NCBI RefSeq assembly: GCF_002879865.1 | Contig: NZ_PNXY01000027.1 | Coordinates: 1 to 64,000 of the forward strand | Direction: 5' to 3' | Length of the DNA stretch: 64,000 nucleotides | Source: Paraburkholderia rhynchosiae | Lineage (GTDB): Bacteria > Pseudomonadota > Gammaproteobacteria > Burkholderiales > Burkholderiaceae | Made by a program: the position numbers and the translations under genes | Notes under the pieces: generated by a model | What the model was told of the DNA's origin: nothing | Seen by the model: only the letters and a program-made list of their open reading frames with translations | Databases searched by the model: none | In this document: positions 26,713-36,300 of the stretch, in pieces | How positions within the stretch are numbered: position 1 is the stretch's first letter | Layout: every line of letters starts with the position of its first letter

Positions 26713-27161
26713 AGTCCGATCTGCACGAACCGTCCGGGCCGGCGCTCGGGGACGCGAGCCGCACACTGGACCCCGGGTCGGGTCAGATGCGGGGCCAGGC
26801 GCAGAGCCGCGCGCTGGAGGGCCTGGGTTACCCGTTCCGTGCCACCGTGACACTGATGGCCGCGCTCGCGCTGGCCGTTATCTGCCTGGTGTTGCCTGTC
26901 CCCCAGGGGGGCCTCCTTGGGAGGGTTGGACAGGGTCTCGAATGGACGCTCACTGTCCCCATCGTCCTTTCCTGGCTCGTATTGATCTGGCTGCGCACCC
27001 GTCAGCTCTCACGCGCGCGAACAGAACGTACACGTCCTGACTGCGCTTGGCGCCGCGACGCTTTGGCGCAAACTGTGTTGTGTGCTCATAAAAAAAAGGC
27101 GTCACGTTTCCGTGACGCCTTAAAAAGTTCTAGCCATTCCGAGGGCCGTGCTAGAACCTGA
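26709..27161 (+). pseudogene. tssM: Truncated TssM (IcmF)-like N-terminal fragment
   Basis: 150 aa from a GTG that overlaps the tssL stop (GTGA). After a hydrophilic start there are two hydrophobic segments (about residues 56-75 and 85-102), as at the N-terminus of TssM, which normally exceeds 1100 residues. Similarity ends after the second helix. From about base 27010 the frame runs through unrelated sequence, including a minus-strand terminator at 27091-27121, then stops. Identity as tssM rests on position and the two helices, so it is less certain than for the other tss genes. The fragment lacks the NTPase-like and periplasmic parts. Confidence 0.6.
27091..27121 (-). terminator. Intrinsic terminator facing the minus strand, inside the tssM fragment
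   Basis: AAGGCGTCACG and CGTGACGCCTT pair perfectly over 11 bp with loop TTTC. On the minus strand the stem is followed by seven T residues. No minus-strand gene upstream of it remains, so it is probably left from a lost gene. Confidence 0.8.
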
Positions 27162-27325
27162 GAGACGGTATTTCGAAAGTTCGGCGAACGACGGAGCGTG
27201 CTATGCGGTGCGGAGCACGAACTGTGGCGATGGACCGGGAATACACTCGACCGGACACCGCGCTGGAGGCGGCAGCTCACACCGTGCAAATATAAAAGCT
27301 GATACCGTCTTTCGAAATGAGGTTC
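27154..27325. repeat. Imperfect inverted-repeat unit, possible scar or MITE-like element
   Basis: GAACCTGAGAGACGGTAT followed by TTCGAAAG (27154-27179) is mirrored by GATACCGTCTTTCGAAAT and then GAGGTTC (27301-27325), with the sub-blocks partly rearranged. The enclosed 120 bp have no gene. GTTCTAG (27127-27133) and CTAGAAC (27151-27157) form another small inverted repeat beside it. Confidence 0.4.
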
Positions 27326-27503
27326 CATTTTTTACGGTTATGCTGACTAAGTCAAGCAAAATCTAAACAGCTTCGGCGCGTTGCGGAAAATTATTCCGAT
27401 ACAATGAATAATAGGACGAAATTCGCGCCACAGCCGCCGCCCGGGCGGCCTCTCACGCCGGAGGCAGCGCGGTCCCGCCGGGGCGGTGAGTAAGTAAACT
27501 GAA
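27162..27503. other. Non-coding region upstream of the IclR gene
   Basis: It holds the inverted-repeat unit described above and then an AT-rich stretch near 27340-27420 that probably contains the promoter of the IclR gene. A 29-codon open frame (27404-27493) starting MNNRTKFAPQ lies just before the regulator; I see no support that it is expressed. Confidence 0.4.
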
Positions 27504-28358
27504 ATGTTGTTCCAAAATCACATGAACGCACGAACGCGATCAAAAAACGCCGCCGACCCCGTCAAAGAGAAGGACGGCCCCGGCGACGAGGTCACCGCGC
27601 TGGCACGTGGTCTGACGGTGCTCCGCTCGATTGCGGCCGCGGACGCCCCGCTCAGCAACCGCGAACTCACCGAACTCACCGGCATTCCCAAGCCCACCGT
27701 CTCGCGCATCACCGCAACCCTCGTCGGCACCGGCTTTCTGTTCCGGTTGCCAGACAGCGAGCGCTTTGTGTTGACGTCGTCGGTGCTTGAACTGAGCAAC
27801 GGCTTTCTGCGCAACTTCGATATTCGGGCGCGCGCCCGCCCGTTTCTGATCGAACTCGCCGAGCGCACGCGGCTTTCGGTGCATCTCGCCGTGCGCGACC
27901 GCCTCGATATGGTCGTCATCGACGTCATCCGGCCGCGTTCGGCGGTGCTCGTGTCGCGCCTCGAGGTCGGCGCGCGGATGAACCTGAGCCGTACCGCCAT
28001 CGGCCGCGCCTATCTGGTCGCGCTCGATAAACCGGACCGCGAAAAACTGCTGACCGGCTTGCAGGCGGCCGAAGGCGATGACTGGGGCAATGTCGGCGGC
28101 CGGCTGGAAACAGCCTTGCAGGAGACGATCGAGCGCGGCTTCGCAATCGCCACCGGCGAATGGCATGACGGCCTGAATGCGATCGCGCTCGGCTTCACCG
28201 GACCGTCCGGCGAACGTTATGCGGTCAACTGCGGCGGCTCCGCCGACCAATGCCCGCGCGATTGGCTCGTTAGCCGCGCCGGGCCGGAGCTGCTCGACTG
28301 CGTCGCGCGAATCGTGCTGGAAATCGGTGGTACGCCGGGGCGCCGCCTCGATAACTGA
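27504..28358 (+). CDS. IclR-family transcriptional regulator
   Basis: 284 aa. The N-terminal winged helix-turn-helix (about residues 32-90) reads ARGLTVLRSIAAADAPLSNR and then ELTGIPKPTVSRITATL. A GAF-like effector domain follows (about 100-275), ending with the IclR pattern RGFAIATGEWHDGLNAIALG. The ATG at 27522 is an alternative start. It is separated by 383 bp from the efflux operon on the same strand, so direct control of that operon is possible but not shown. Most IclR proteins control aromatic or small-acid catabolism genes, and no such target is adjacent. Confidence 0.88.
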   Translation: MLFQNHMNARTRSKNAADPVKEKDGPGDEVTALARGLTVLRSIAAADAPLSNRELTELTGIPKPTVSRITATLVGTGFLFRLPDSERFVLTSSVLELSNGFLRNFDIRARARPFLIELAERTRLSVHLAVRDRLDMVVIDVIRPRSAVLVSRLEVGARMNLSRTAIGRAYLVALDKPDREKLLTGLQAAEGDDWGNVGGRLETALQETIERGFAIATGEWHDGLNAIALGFTGPSGERYAVNCGGSADQCPRDWLVSRAGPELLDCVARIVLEIGGTPGRRLDN

Positions 28359-28741
28359 CGCGCTGCGGGCTCGCCGCGGTCAAGCGCCCACATCGAGCGC
28401 TAACAATCTCCCTACGTCCTGTAACCGGCGTAATCAAAAGAAAAATACGCGGGTGGACTGTTACAGAGGCCTCGACGTAGGATCATGCATTCCTGTCGCG
28501 GGGCGCCCGCGCGGCCTGGCGTCAAGCCGTTCGACATGGCCTGCCGCGGTCGGACCGATGGGTCCTGGCGGCGCACCGCGCGAACATCCTCGTCCGCGTC
28601 TCGGGTAGCATTCGCGCTGAACGCGCGTGGCGCACCCGCTGTCGAAACCGCCTGTCGTGCCAGTCGCACGGTAAGCGCCACGCGTCGATGCGGCACAATC
28701 GCGCGAACGCCTCACATCCAAGCCAGTCACTGACCGAACCG
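28359..28741. other. Non-coding region upstream of the mdtA-like gene
   Basis: About 380 bp, GC-rich, with no credible gene on either strand. The promoter for the efflux operon is expected here. No strong inverted-repeat operator was noticed. Confidence 0.4.
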
Positions 28742-30154
28742 ATGGACGAACAACAACAGCATTCGGAAACCTCACGCCCCGCCGCTCCGGCTTCCCCCAC
28801 GCGCCGCAGCGGCACGCCAGGCCTTCCGCCGGAGAACTCACCCGGCGCGGTCAGAAGCCATCGCGGCCGTAACATCGCGTTGATCGTCGTCGCGCTGGTC
28901 ATTCTCGGCTTCGTGCTGTGGCGCTGGCATCCGTGGGGCTCGCCAGGCGGCGCCGGCGCGGCGTCGGGCGCAAGCGCCGCGCATAGCGGCCGGCCCGGCC
29001 GCGGCGGTCCTGGCGGCATGGCCAACATGCCGCAACCGGTTCATGTGGCGACCGCGACGCAAGGCGAAATGCCGGTCGTGCTGACTGCGCTCGGCACGGT
29101 GACGCCGCTCGCGAGCGTGACCGTGTTGCCGCAGTTGAGCGGCACGCTTCAAGACGTGTATTTCAAGGAAGGCCAGATGGTCAAGAAGGGCGACCTGCTG
29201 GCCCAGATCGATCCGCGCCCCTATCAGATCTCGCTCGACAACGCGCAAGGCACGCTCGCCCGCGACGAAGCGCTGCTGCAGACCGCGCGTCTCGACCTCA
29301 AGCGTTATCAGACGCTGCTCTCGCAAGACTCGATTGCGAGCCAGCAGGTCGATACGCAGGCATCGCTCGTGCGCCAATATGAAGGCACCGTGAAGTCCGA
29401 CAAGGCCAACGTCGATACGTACAAGCTCGACCTCGTCTACGCGCGCATCACGGCGCCGGTGTCGGGACGCGTCGGGCTGCGCCAGGTCGATCCGGGCAAC
29501 TATGTGACGCCGAGCCTGACCAACGGCATCGTCGTGATTACGCAGTTGCAGCCGATCAGCGTGATCTTCACCACGTCGGAAGACAATCTGCAGCAGATTA
29601 TCGAGCAGACGCAAGGCGGCGCGAAGCTCTCCGTCACGGCCTACGACCGCAGCAACACCACATCGCTCGAAGGCGGCGCGCTGGAGACGCTCGACAACCA
29701 GATCGACACCACTACCGGCACCGTCAAGCTGCGCGCGATCTTCCAGAACAGCAAGAGCCTGCTGTTCCCGAATCAGTTCGTGAATACGCGCTTGCTCGTC
29801 AATACGATCAAGGACGCGGTGATCGTGCCGACCTCCGCCGTGCTCAACGGCTCGATGGGTCAGTTCGTATACGTCGTCAAACCCGATAACAGCGTGACCG
29901 TACGCCCCGTGAAGATCGGTCCCGTGGATGGCGAGCGCACCAGCATCAAGTCGGGCCTGCAAGTGGGCGAGCGCGTTGTGATCGACGGTTCGGACCGCCT
30001 CAAAGAAGGCGCGAAAATCACCATTCCGGCCGACAAACCACGCGGCGCAAGCGGGGCCCGCGGTTCAAGCAGTGCAAGCGGCGCGGCGGCGGCCTCGGGT
30101 GCATCGGGCGCGCGCGCGCATCACGGCAAGCACGCGGCGCAAGCCTCGCAATAA
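28742..30154 (+). CDS. mdtA: RND efflux periplasmic adaptor (MdtA-like)
   Basis: 470 aa from the ATG at 28742. A Pro-rich cytoplasmic N-terminus precedes one membrane anchor (ALIVVALVILGFVLWRW), a Gly/Ala-rich linker, then the barrel-sandwich and alpha-hairpin domains of membrane fusion proteins (VTVLPQLSGTLQDVYFKEGQ and later ARITAPVSGRVGLRQVDPGN). The C-terminus is a Gly/Ser/Ala-rich tail of about 45 residues ending in a His/Lys-containing stretch. It connects the following two pump subunits to an outer-membrane channel, which is not encoded here. Confidence 0.93.
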   Translation: MDEQQQHSETSRPAAPASPTRRSGTPGLPPENSPGAVRSHRGRNIALIVVALVILGFVLWRWHPWGSPGGAGAASGASAAHSGRPGRGGPGGMANMPQPVHVATATQGEMPVVLTALGTVTPLASVTVLPQLSGTLQDVYFKEGQMVKKGDLLAQIDPRPYQISLDNAQGTLARDEALLQTARLDLKRYQTLLSQDSIASQQVDTQASLVRQYEGTVKSDKANVDTYKLDLVYARITAPVSGRVGLRQVDPGNYVTPSLTNGIVVITQLQPISVIFTTSEDNLQQIIEQTQGGAKLSVTAYDRSNTTSLEGGALETLDNQIDTTTGTVKLRAIFQNSKSLLFPNQFVNTRLLVNTIKDAVIVPTSAVLNGSMGQFVYVVKPDNSVTVRPVKIGPVDGERTSIKSGLQVGERVVIDGSDRLKEGAKITIPADKPRGASGARGSSSASGAAAASGASGARAHHGKHAAQASQ

Positions 30155-30172
30155 AGGCACGGCACTTACCGC

Positions 30173-33100
30173 ATGAATCCATCCCGCGCCTTTATTCTGC
30201 GTCCCGTCGGCACCGCGCTGCTGATGGCAGCGATCATGCTGGTCGGCCTCGTCGCGCTGCGCTTTTTGCCGCTGTCCGCGCTGCCCGAAGTCGACTATCC
30301 GACGATCCAGGTGCAGACGTTCTATCCAGGCGCGAGCCCGGACGTGATGACCTCGTCCGTCACCGCGCCGCTCGAGCGCCAGTTCGGACAGATGCCGTCG
30401 CTGAATCAGATGTCGTCGCAAAGCTCGGCCGGCTCGTCGATCATCACGCTGCAGTTCAGTCTGGATCTGCCGCTCGATATCGCCGAGCAGGAAGTGCAGG
30501 CCGCGATCAACGCGGCGGGCAATCTGCTGCCGTCGGACCTGCCCGCCCCGCCGATCTACGCAAAGGTGAACCCTGCCGACGCGCCGATCATCACGCTCGC
30601 CATTACGTCAAAAACACTGCCGCTCACGCAGGTTCAGGATCTCGCCGACACGCGTCTCGCGCAGAAGATCTCGCAGGTCGGGGGCGTGGGTCTGGTGAGC
30701 CTGTCGGGCGGCCAGCGTCCGGCCGTGCGGATCCAGGCGAACCCGCGCGCGCTCGCCGCATACGGCCTGAATCTGGACGATCTGCGCACCACGATCTCGA
30801 ACCTGAACGTCAATACGCCCAAGGGCAACTTCGACGGCCCCACACGCAACTACACGATCAACGCGAACGACCAGCTGACCGACGCCGACGCGTACAGGAG
30901 CGCGGTGGTCGCGTACAAGAGCGGCCGCGCGGTGATGCTGACCGACGTCGCCACCATCGTGCAGGGCGCGGAAAACACCAAGCTCGGCGCATGGGTCGAC
31001 GGCACGCCCGCGATCATCCTGAACGTGCAGCGCCAGCCCGGCGCGAACGTGATTCAGGTCGTGGACAGCATCAAGAAACTGCTGCCGCAGTTGCAGCAGG
31101 CGCTGCCCGCCGCGCTCGACGTGCAGATCGTCACTGACCGCACCACCACGATCCGCGCTTCCGTGCGGGACGTGCAGTTCGAACTGGCAATGTCGGTCGT
31201 GCTCGTCGTGCTCGTCATGTACCTGTTCCTCGCCAATATTTACGCGACGATCATTCCGAGCCTGTCCGTGCCGCTCTCGTTGATCGGCACGCTCGCCGTG
31301 ATGTATCTGTGCGGCTTCTCGCTGGATAACTTGTCGCTAATGGCGCTGACGATCGCGACCGGCTTCGTGGTCGACGACGCGATCGTGATGATCGAGAACA
31401 TCGCGCGCTATGTCGAAGAAGGTGAAGCGCCGCTCGAAGCCGCGCTAAAAGGTTCGAAGCAGATCGGCTTCACGATCATTTCGCTGACCGTTTCGCTGAT
31501 CGCCGTGCTGATTCCGCTGCTCTTCATGGGCGACGTGGTCGGCCGCCTGTTCCATGAATTCGCGATCACGCTCGCCGTGACCATCGTGATCTCGGCAATC
31601 GTGTCGCTCACACTCGTGCCAATGATGTGCGCGAAGCTGCTGCGCCACACGCCGCCGCACGACAGCCACCGCTTCGAGGCACGCGCACACCGCGCCATCG
31701 ACTGGGTGATCGCCCGTTACGCGGTCGCGCTCACGTGGGTGCTGAACCGGCAGCGCTCCACGCTTGTCGTCGCGGTGCTGACGCTCGTGCTGACGGCGCT
31801 GCTGTATGTGTTCATTCCGAAGGGCTTCTTTCCGGTGCAGGATACCGGTGTGATCCAGGCCATCACACAGGCGCCGCAGTCGGTGTCGTATGCGTCGATG
31901 GCCGAGCGCCAGCAGGAGTTGGCCGCTCAGATTCTCAAGAACCCTGACGTGGAAAGCCTGACCTCGTTCATCGGCGTGGACGGCAGCAATATCACGCTTA
32001 ACAGCGGCCGCATGCTGATCAATCTCAAGCCGCGCGACGACCGCAGCAATACGGCGAGCGAAGTCATCCGGCAGCTGCAAGGTGACGTCGCGCATATTGC
32101 CGGCGCATCGCTGTACATGCAGCCGGTGCAGGATCTGACGATCGATTCGACCGTGAGCCCCACGCAGTACCAGTTCATGCTGACCGACCCGAACATGAGC
32201 GAATTCACGACGTGGGTGCCGAAGCTCATCGAACGGTTGAAGCAGTCGCCGGAACTCGCGGATATCGCCACCGACCTGCAGGACAACGGCCAGTCGGTCT
32301 ACGTCGAGATCGACCGCGCCACTGCGTCGCGTTACGGCATCACGCCGGCCACCGTCGACAGTGCGCTGTACGACGCGTTCGGCCAGCGCATCGTCTCGAC
32401 CATCTTCACGCAATCGAACCAGTATCGCGTGATTCTGGAAGCGCAGCCGTCGATGCAGCACTACACCGAGTCGCTGAATTCCATCTATCTGCCCTCTTCC
32501 ACTTCGTCGGGCGGCCAGGTGCCGCTCTCGGCAATCGCGAAGTTCATCGAGAAGCCCGCGCCGCTGCTCGTCACGCACCTGAGCCAGTTCCCCGCGACCA
32601 CCGTGTCGTTCAACCTGGCGCCGGGTTCGTCGCTCGGCGCGGCCGTCAAGGCGATCGAGCAGGCGGAAAAGGACATCGGCTTGCCGGCGTCGTTCCAGAC
32701 GCGCTATCAGGGCGCGGCGCTGGCGTTCCAGGCGTCGCTGTCGAATGAACTGTTTCTGATTCTCGCGGCCATCGTCACCATGTATATCGTGCTCGGCGTC
32801 CTGTACGAAAGCTTCATTCACCCGATCACGATTCTGTCGACGCTGCCGTCCGCGGGGGTCGGCGCATTGCTCGCGTTGCTCATTACCGGCCACGATCTCG
32901 ACATCATCGGGATTATCGGCATCGTGCTGCTGATCGGCATCGTGAAGAAGAACGCGATCATGATGATCGACTTCGCGCTCTACGCCGAACGCGAGGAAGG
33001 CAAGGCGCCGCGCGAAGCGATTTACCAGGCGTGCCTGCTGCGCTTCCGGCCGATCCTGATGACTACGCTCGCCGCGCTGCTCGGCGCGCTGCCGCTGATG

Positions 33101-33307
33101 CTGGGCACTGGCGCCGGTTCGGAATTGCGCCGGCCGCTGGGTATCGCGATTGCCGGCGGTCTGATCGTGAGCCAGTTGCTGACGCTCTTCACCACGCCGG
33201 TCATCTATCTCGCGTTCGATTCATTGGCCCGCCGCACGCGTGAGCGCTTTAACCGCGGCGGTCCGTCCGCGGGCGCGACGCCACCGGCCACGGATGCAGG
33301 GAGCTGA
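30173..33307 (+). CDS. mdtB: RND multidrug transporter subunit (MdtB-like)
   Basis: 1044 aa, standard length for an HAE1-family proton-driven pump. It begins MNPSRAFILRPVGTALLMAA, has the large periplasmic loops between helices 1-2 and 7-8, and shows ATGFVVDDAIVMIENIARY with the helix-4 Asp pair used in proton transfer. The typical C-terminal GIVLLIGIVKKNAIMMIDFA motif is present. In MdtABC systems, MdtB and MdtC form a mixed trimer. It starts 18 bp after the adaptor gene and ends four bases before the next pump gene. Confidence 0.94.
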   Translation: MNPSRAFILRPVGTALLMAAIMLVGLVALRFLPLSALPEVDYPTIQVQTFYPGASPDVMTSSVTAPLERQFGQMPSLNQMSSQSSAGSSIITLQFSLDLPLDIAEQEVQAAINAAGNLLPSDLPAPPIYAKVNPADAPIITLAITSKTLPLTQVQDLADTRLAQKISQVGGVGLVSLSGGQRPAVRIQANPRALAAYGLNLDDLRTTISNLNVNTPKGNFDGPTRNYTINANDQLTDADAYRSAVVAYKSGRAVMLTDVATIVQGAENTKLGAWVDGTPAIILNVQRQPGANVIQVVDSIKKLLPQLQQALPAALDVQIVTDRTTTIRASVRDVQFELAMSVVLVVLVMYLFLANIYATIIPSLSVPLSLIGTLAVMYLCGFSLDNLSLMALTIATGFVVDDAIVMIENIARYVEEGEAPLEAALKGSKQIGFTIISLTVSLIAVLIPLLFMGDVVGRLFHEFAITLAVTIVISAIVSLTLVPMMCAKLLRHTPPHDSHRFEARAHRAIDWVIARYAVALTWVLNRQRSTLVVAVLTLVLTALLYVFIPKGFFPVQDTGVIQAITQAPQSVSYASMAERQQELAAQILKNPDVESLTSFIGVDGSNITLNSGRMLINLKPRDDRSNTASEVIRQLQGDVAHIAGASLYMQPVQDLTIDSTVSPTQYQFMLTDPNMSEFTTWVPKLIERLKQSPELADIATDLQDNGQSVYVEIDRATASRYGITPATVDSALYDAFGQRIVSTIFTQSNQYRVILEAQPSMQHYTESLNSIYLPSSTSSGGQVPLSAIAKFIEKPAPLLVTHLSQFPATTVSFNLAPGSSLGAAVKAIEQAEKDIGLPASFQTRYQGAALAFQASLSNELFLILAAIVTMYIVLGVLYESFIHPITILSTLPSAGVGALLALLITGHDLDIIGIIGIVLLIGIVKKNAIMMIDFALYAEREEGKAPREAIYQACLLRFRPILMTTLAALLGALPLMLGTGAGSELRRPLGIAIAGGLIVSQLLTLFTTPVIYLAFDSLARRTRERFNRGGPSAGATPPATDAGS

Positions 33308-33311
33308 TGCG

Positions 33312-36300
33312 ATGAACCTGTCGCGTCCGTTTATTTCGCGCCCGGTCGCGACTACGCTGCTGGCGATCGGCATCGCGTTGTCCGGCATTTTTGCGTTCAC
33401 GAAGCTGCCGGTCGCGCCGCTGCCGCAAGTCGATTTCCCAACCATTTCGATCCAGGCGTCGTTGCCGGGCGCGAGCCCGAACACGGTGGCGACCAGCGTG
33501 GCCAGCCCGCTCGAACGGCATCTGGGCTCGATTGCGGACGTCACCGAAATGACGTCGATGAGTTCGGTCGGCTCCACGCGCATCACGATGCAGTTCGGCC
33601 TGAACCGCAATATCGACGGCGCGGCGCGCGATGTGCAAGCGGCGATCAACGCCGCGCGCGCCGATCTGCCGGCGAGCCTGCGCAGCAATCCGACGTATCA
33701 CAAGGTCAATCCGGCCGATGCGCCGATCATGATTCTGGCGCTCACGTCGGATACGCTCACCGCCGGCCAGCTCTACGACTCCGCGGCCACAGTGTTGCAG
33801 CAGTCGCTGTCGCAAGTGGAGGGTGTCGGGGAAGTGGACGTGAGCGGTTCGGCCAACCCGGCTGTGCGCGTCGAACTCGAACCGCAGGCGCTGTTCCACT
33901 ACGGCATCGGTCTCGAGGACGTGCGCGCGGCGCTCGCCGCGGCCAACGCGAACAGTCCCAAGGGCTCCATCGAATTCGGCCCGAACCGCGTGCAGATTTA
34001 TACGAACGACCAGGCGAGCAAGGCGTCGCAGTATCGCGACCTCGTGATCGCGTATCGCAACGGCTCGGCGGTGAAGCTGTCGGACGTGGCCGAAGTCGTC
34101 GATTCGGTGGAAGACCTGCGCAATCTCGGCCTTTTCAACGGCAAGCGTTCGGTGCTCGTGATTCTGTACCGCCAACCGGGCGCGAACATCATCGAGACCG
34201 TGGACCGCGTCACGGCCATGCTGCCGCAACTGCATGCGTCGCTGCCCGCCGACGTCGACATCTCGCCCACCTCAGATCGCTCCGTCACGATCCGCTCGTC
34301 GCTGAAAGACACAGAGTACACGCTGATGATCGCGGTGGCGCTCGTCGTGATGGTCGTGTTCCTGTTCCTGCGCAACTGGCGCGCCACGCTGATTCCGAGC
34401 GTGGCCGTCCCGATCTCGATCATCGGCACGTTCGGCGCAATGTATCTGCTCGGCTTCTCGATCGACAACCTGTCGCTGATGGCCTTGACGATCGCGACCG
34501 GCTTCGTGGTCGACGACGCCATCGTAGTGCTGGAGAACATTTCGCGGCATATCGAGAACGGCGTGCCGCGCATGAAGGCCGCGTTTCTCGGCGCGCGCGA
34601 AGTCGGCTTCACGGTGATGTCGATCAGTATTTCGCTCGTCGCCGTGTTCCTGCCGATTCTGCTGATGGGCGGCATCGTCGGCCGGCTGTTCCGTGAGTTC
34701 GCGCTGACATTGTCGCTTGCCATCGGCGTGTCGTTGATCGTCTCGCTCACGCTCACGCCGATGATGTGCTCACGCCTTCTGCGCGAGCCGCACGAACAAA
34801 AAGAGGAAGGCCGTTTCGGACGCTGGCTGGAACGCGGCTTCATGTCGATGCAGCGCGGCTACGAACGCACGCTCGGCTGGGCGCTGCTGCATCCGCGCCT
34901 GATCCTCGCGATTCTGCTGGCGACCATCGGTCTCAATATCTGGCTGTATATCATCGTGCCGAAAGGCTTCTTTCCGCAGCAGGACACGGGGCGGCTCGTC
35001 GGTGGCATTCAGGCCGATCAGAGCACCTCGTTTCAGGCCATGAAAGGCAAATTCGCGCAGATGATGGACATTGTCGGCAAGAATCCGGCGGTCGACAGCG
35101 TGGTCGGCTTCACGGGCGGACGGCAAACCAACTCGGGCTTCATGTTCGTCTCGCTCAAGCCGAAGAGCGAGCGCAAGCTTTCCGCCGATCAGGTGATCCA
35201 GCAACTGCGCGCGCCGCTTGGCGACGTCGCCGGCGCGCGCACTTTCCTGCAATCGGTGCAGGACATTCGCGTGGGCGGGCGGCAATCGAATGCGCAATAC
35301 CAGTTCACGCTGCTCGCCGATTCCACGCCCGATCTGTATCTGTGGGGACCGAAGTTGACCGAGGCGCTGCAGGCGCGCCACGAATTGACCGACGTGAACT
35401 CCGACCAGCAGCAAGGCGGCCTCGAATCAATGGTGACGATCGACCGCGCGAGCGCGGCGCGCCTCGGCATCAAGCCCGCGCAGATCGACAACACGCTGTA
35501 CGACGCGTTCGGCCAGCGCCAGGTGTCGACCATTTACAACCCGTTGAATCAGTATCACGTTGTGATGGAAGTCGCGCCGAAGTACTGGCAGAGCCCGGAC
35601 ATGCTGAAGCAGATCTACATCAGCACGTCGGGCGGCAGCGCGAGCGGCGCGCAGACCACCAACGCGCCGGCGGGCACCGTGACGAGGTCGAGCGCGTCTT
35701 CGTCAACGCCGTCCTCCACGAGCGCTTCGTCGGGCGGCACGGCGGGCACCACCGCATCGAGCGCGGCGACGATTGCCGCCGATTCGGCCCGCAACCAGGC
35801 GATCAACTCGATTGCGACGAGTGGCAAGTCGAGCGCTTCATCGGGCGCGGCGGTGTCGACGTCGAAGGAAACCATGGTGCCGCTGTCGGCCATTGCGAGC
35901 TTCGGGCCCGGCAACACACCGTTGTCGGTGAATCATCAGAGCCAGTTCGTGGCTTCGACGATCTCGTTCAATCTGCCGCCGGGCGTGTCTTTATCCACGG
36001 CGACGCAGGCGATCTACGAGACGATGGCGCAGATCGGCATGCCGGCGACGATCCACGGCAGTTTCCAGGGCACGGCCCAGGCGTTCCAGCAATCCATGTC
36101 GGACCAGCCGATCCTGATTCTGGCCGCGCTGGCCGCCGTCTATATCGTGCTCGGCATCCTGTACGAAAGCTATATTCACCCGCTGACCATTCTGTCGACG
36201 CTGCCCTCGGCGGGCGTCGGTGCGTTGCTGGCCTTGCTGCTGTTCAAGACGGAGTTCAGCATCATCGCGCTGATCGGCGTGATTCTGCTGATCGGTATCG

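Noticed and set aside
27404..27493. 29-codon leader peptide before the IclR gene
   Set aside because: No ribosome-binding site of note, no codon pattern suggesting attenuation, and no conservation can be judged.
31445..32893. Long minus-strand open frame opposite mdtB
   Set aside because: Composition is Arg/His/Asp-rich as expected for the antisense of GC-rich coding DNA; no motif seen.
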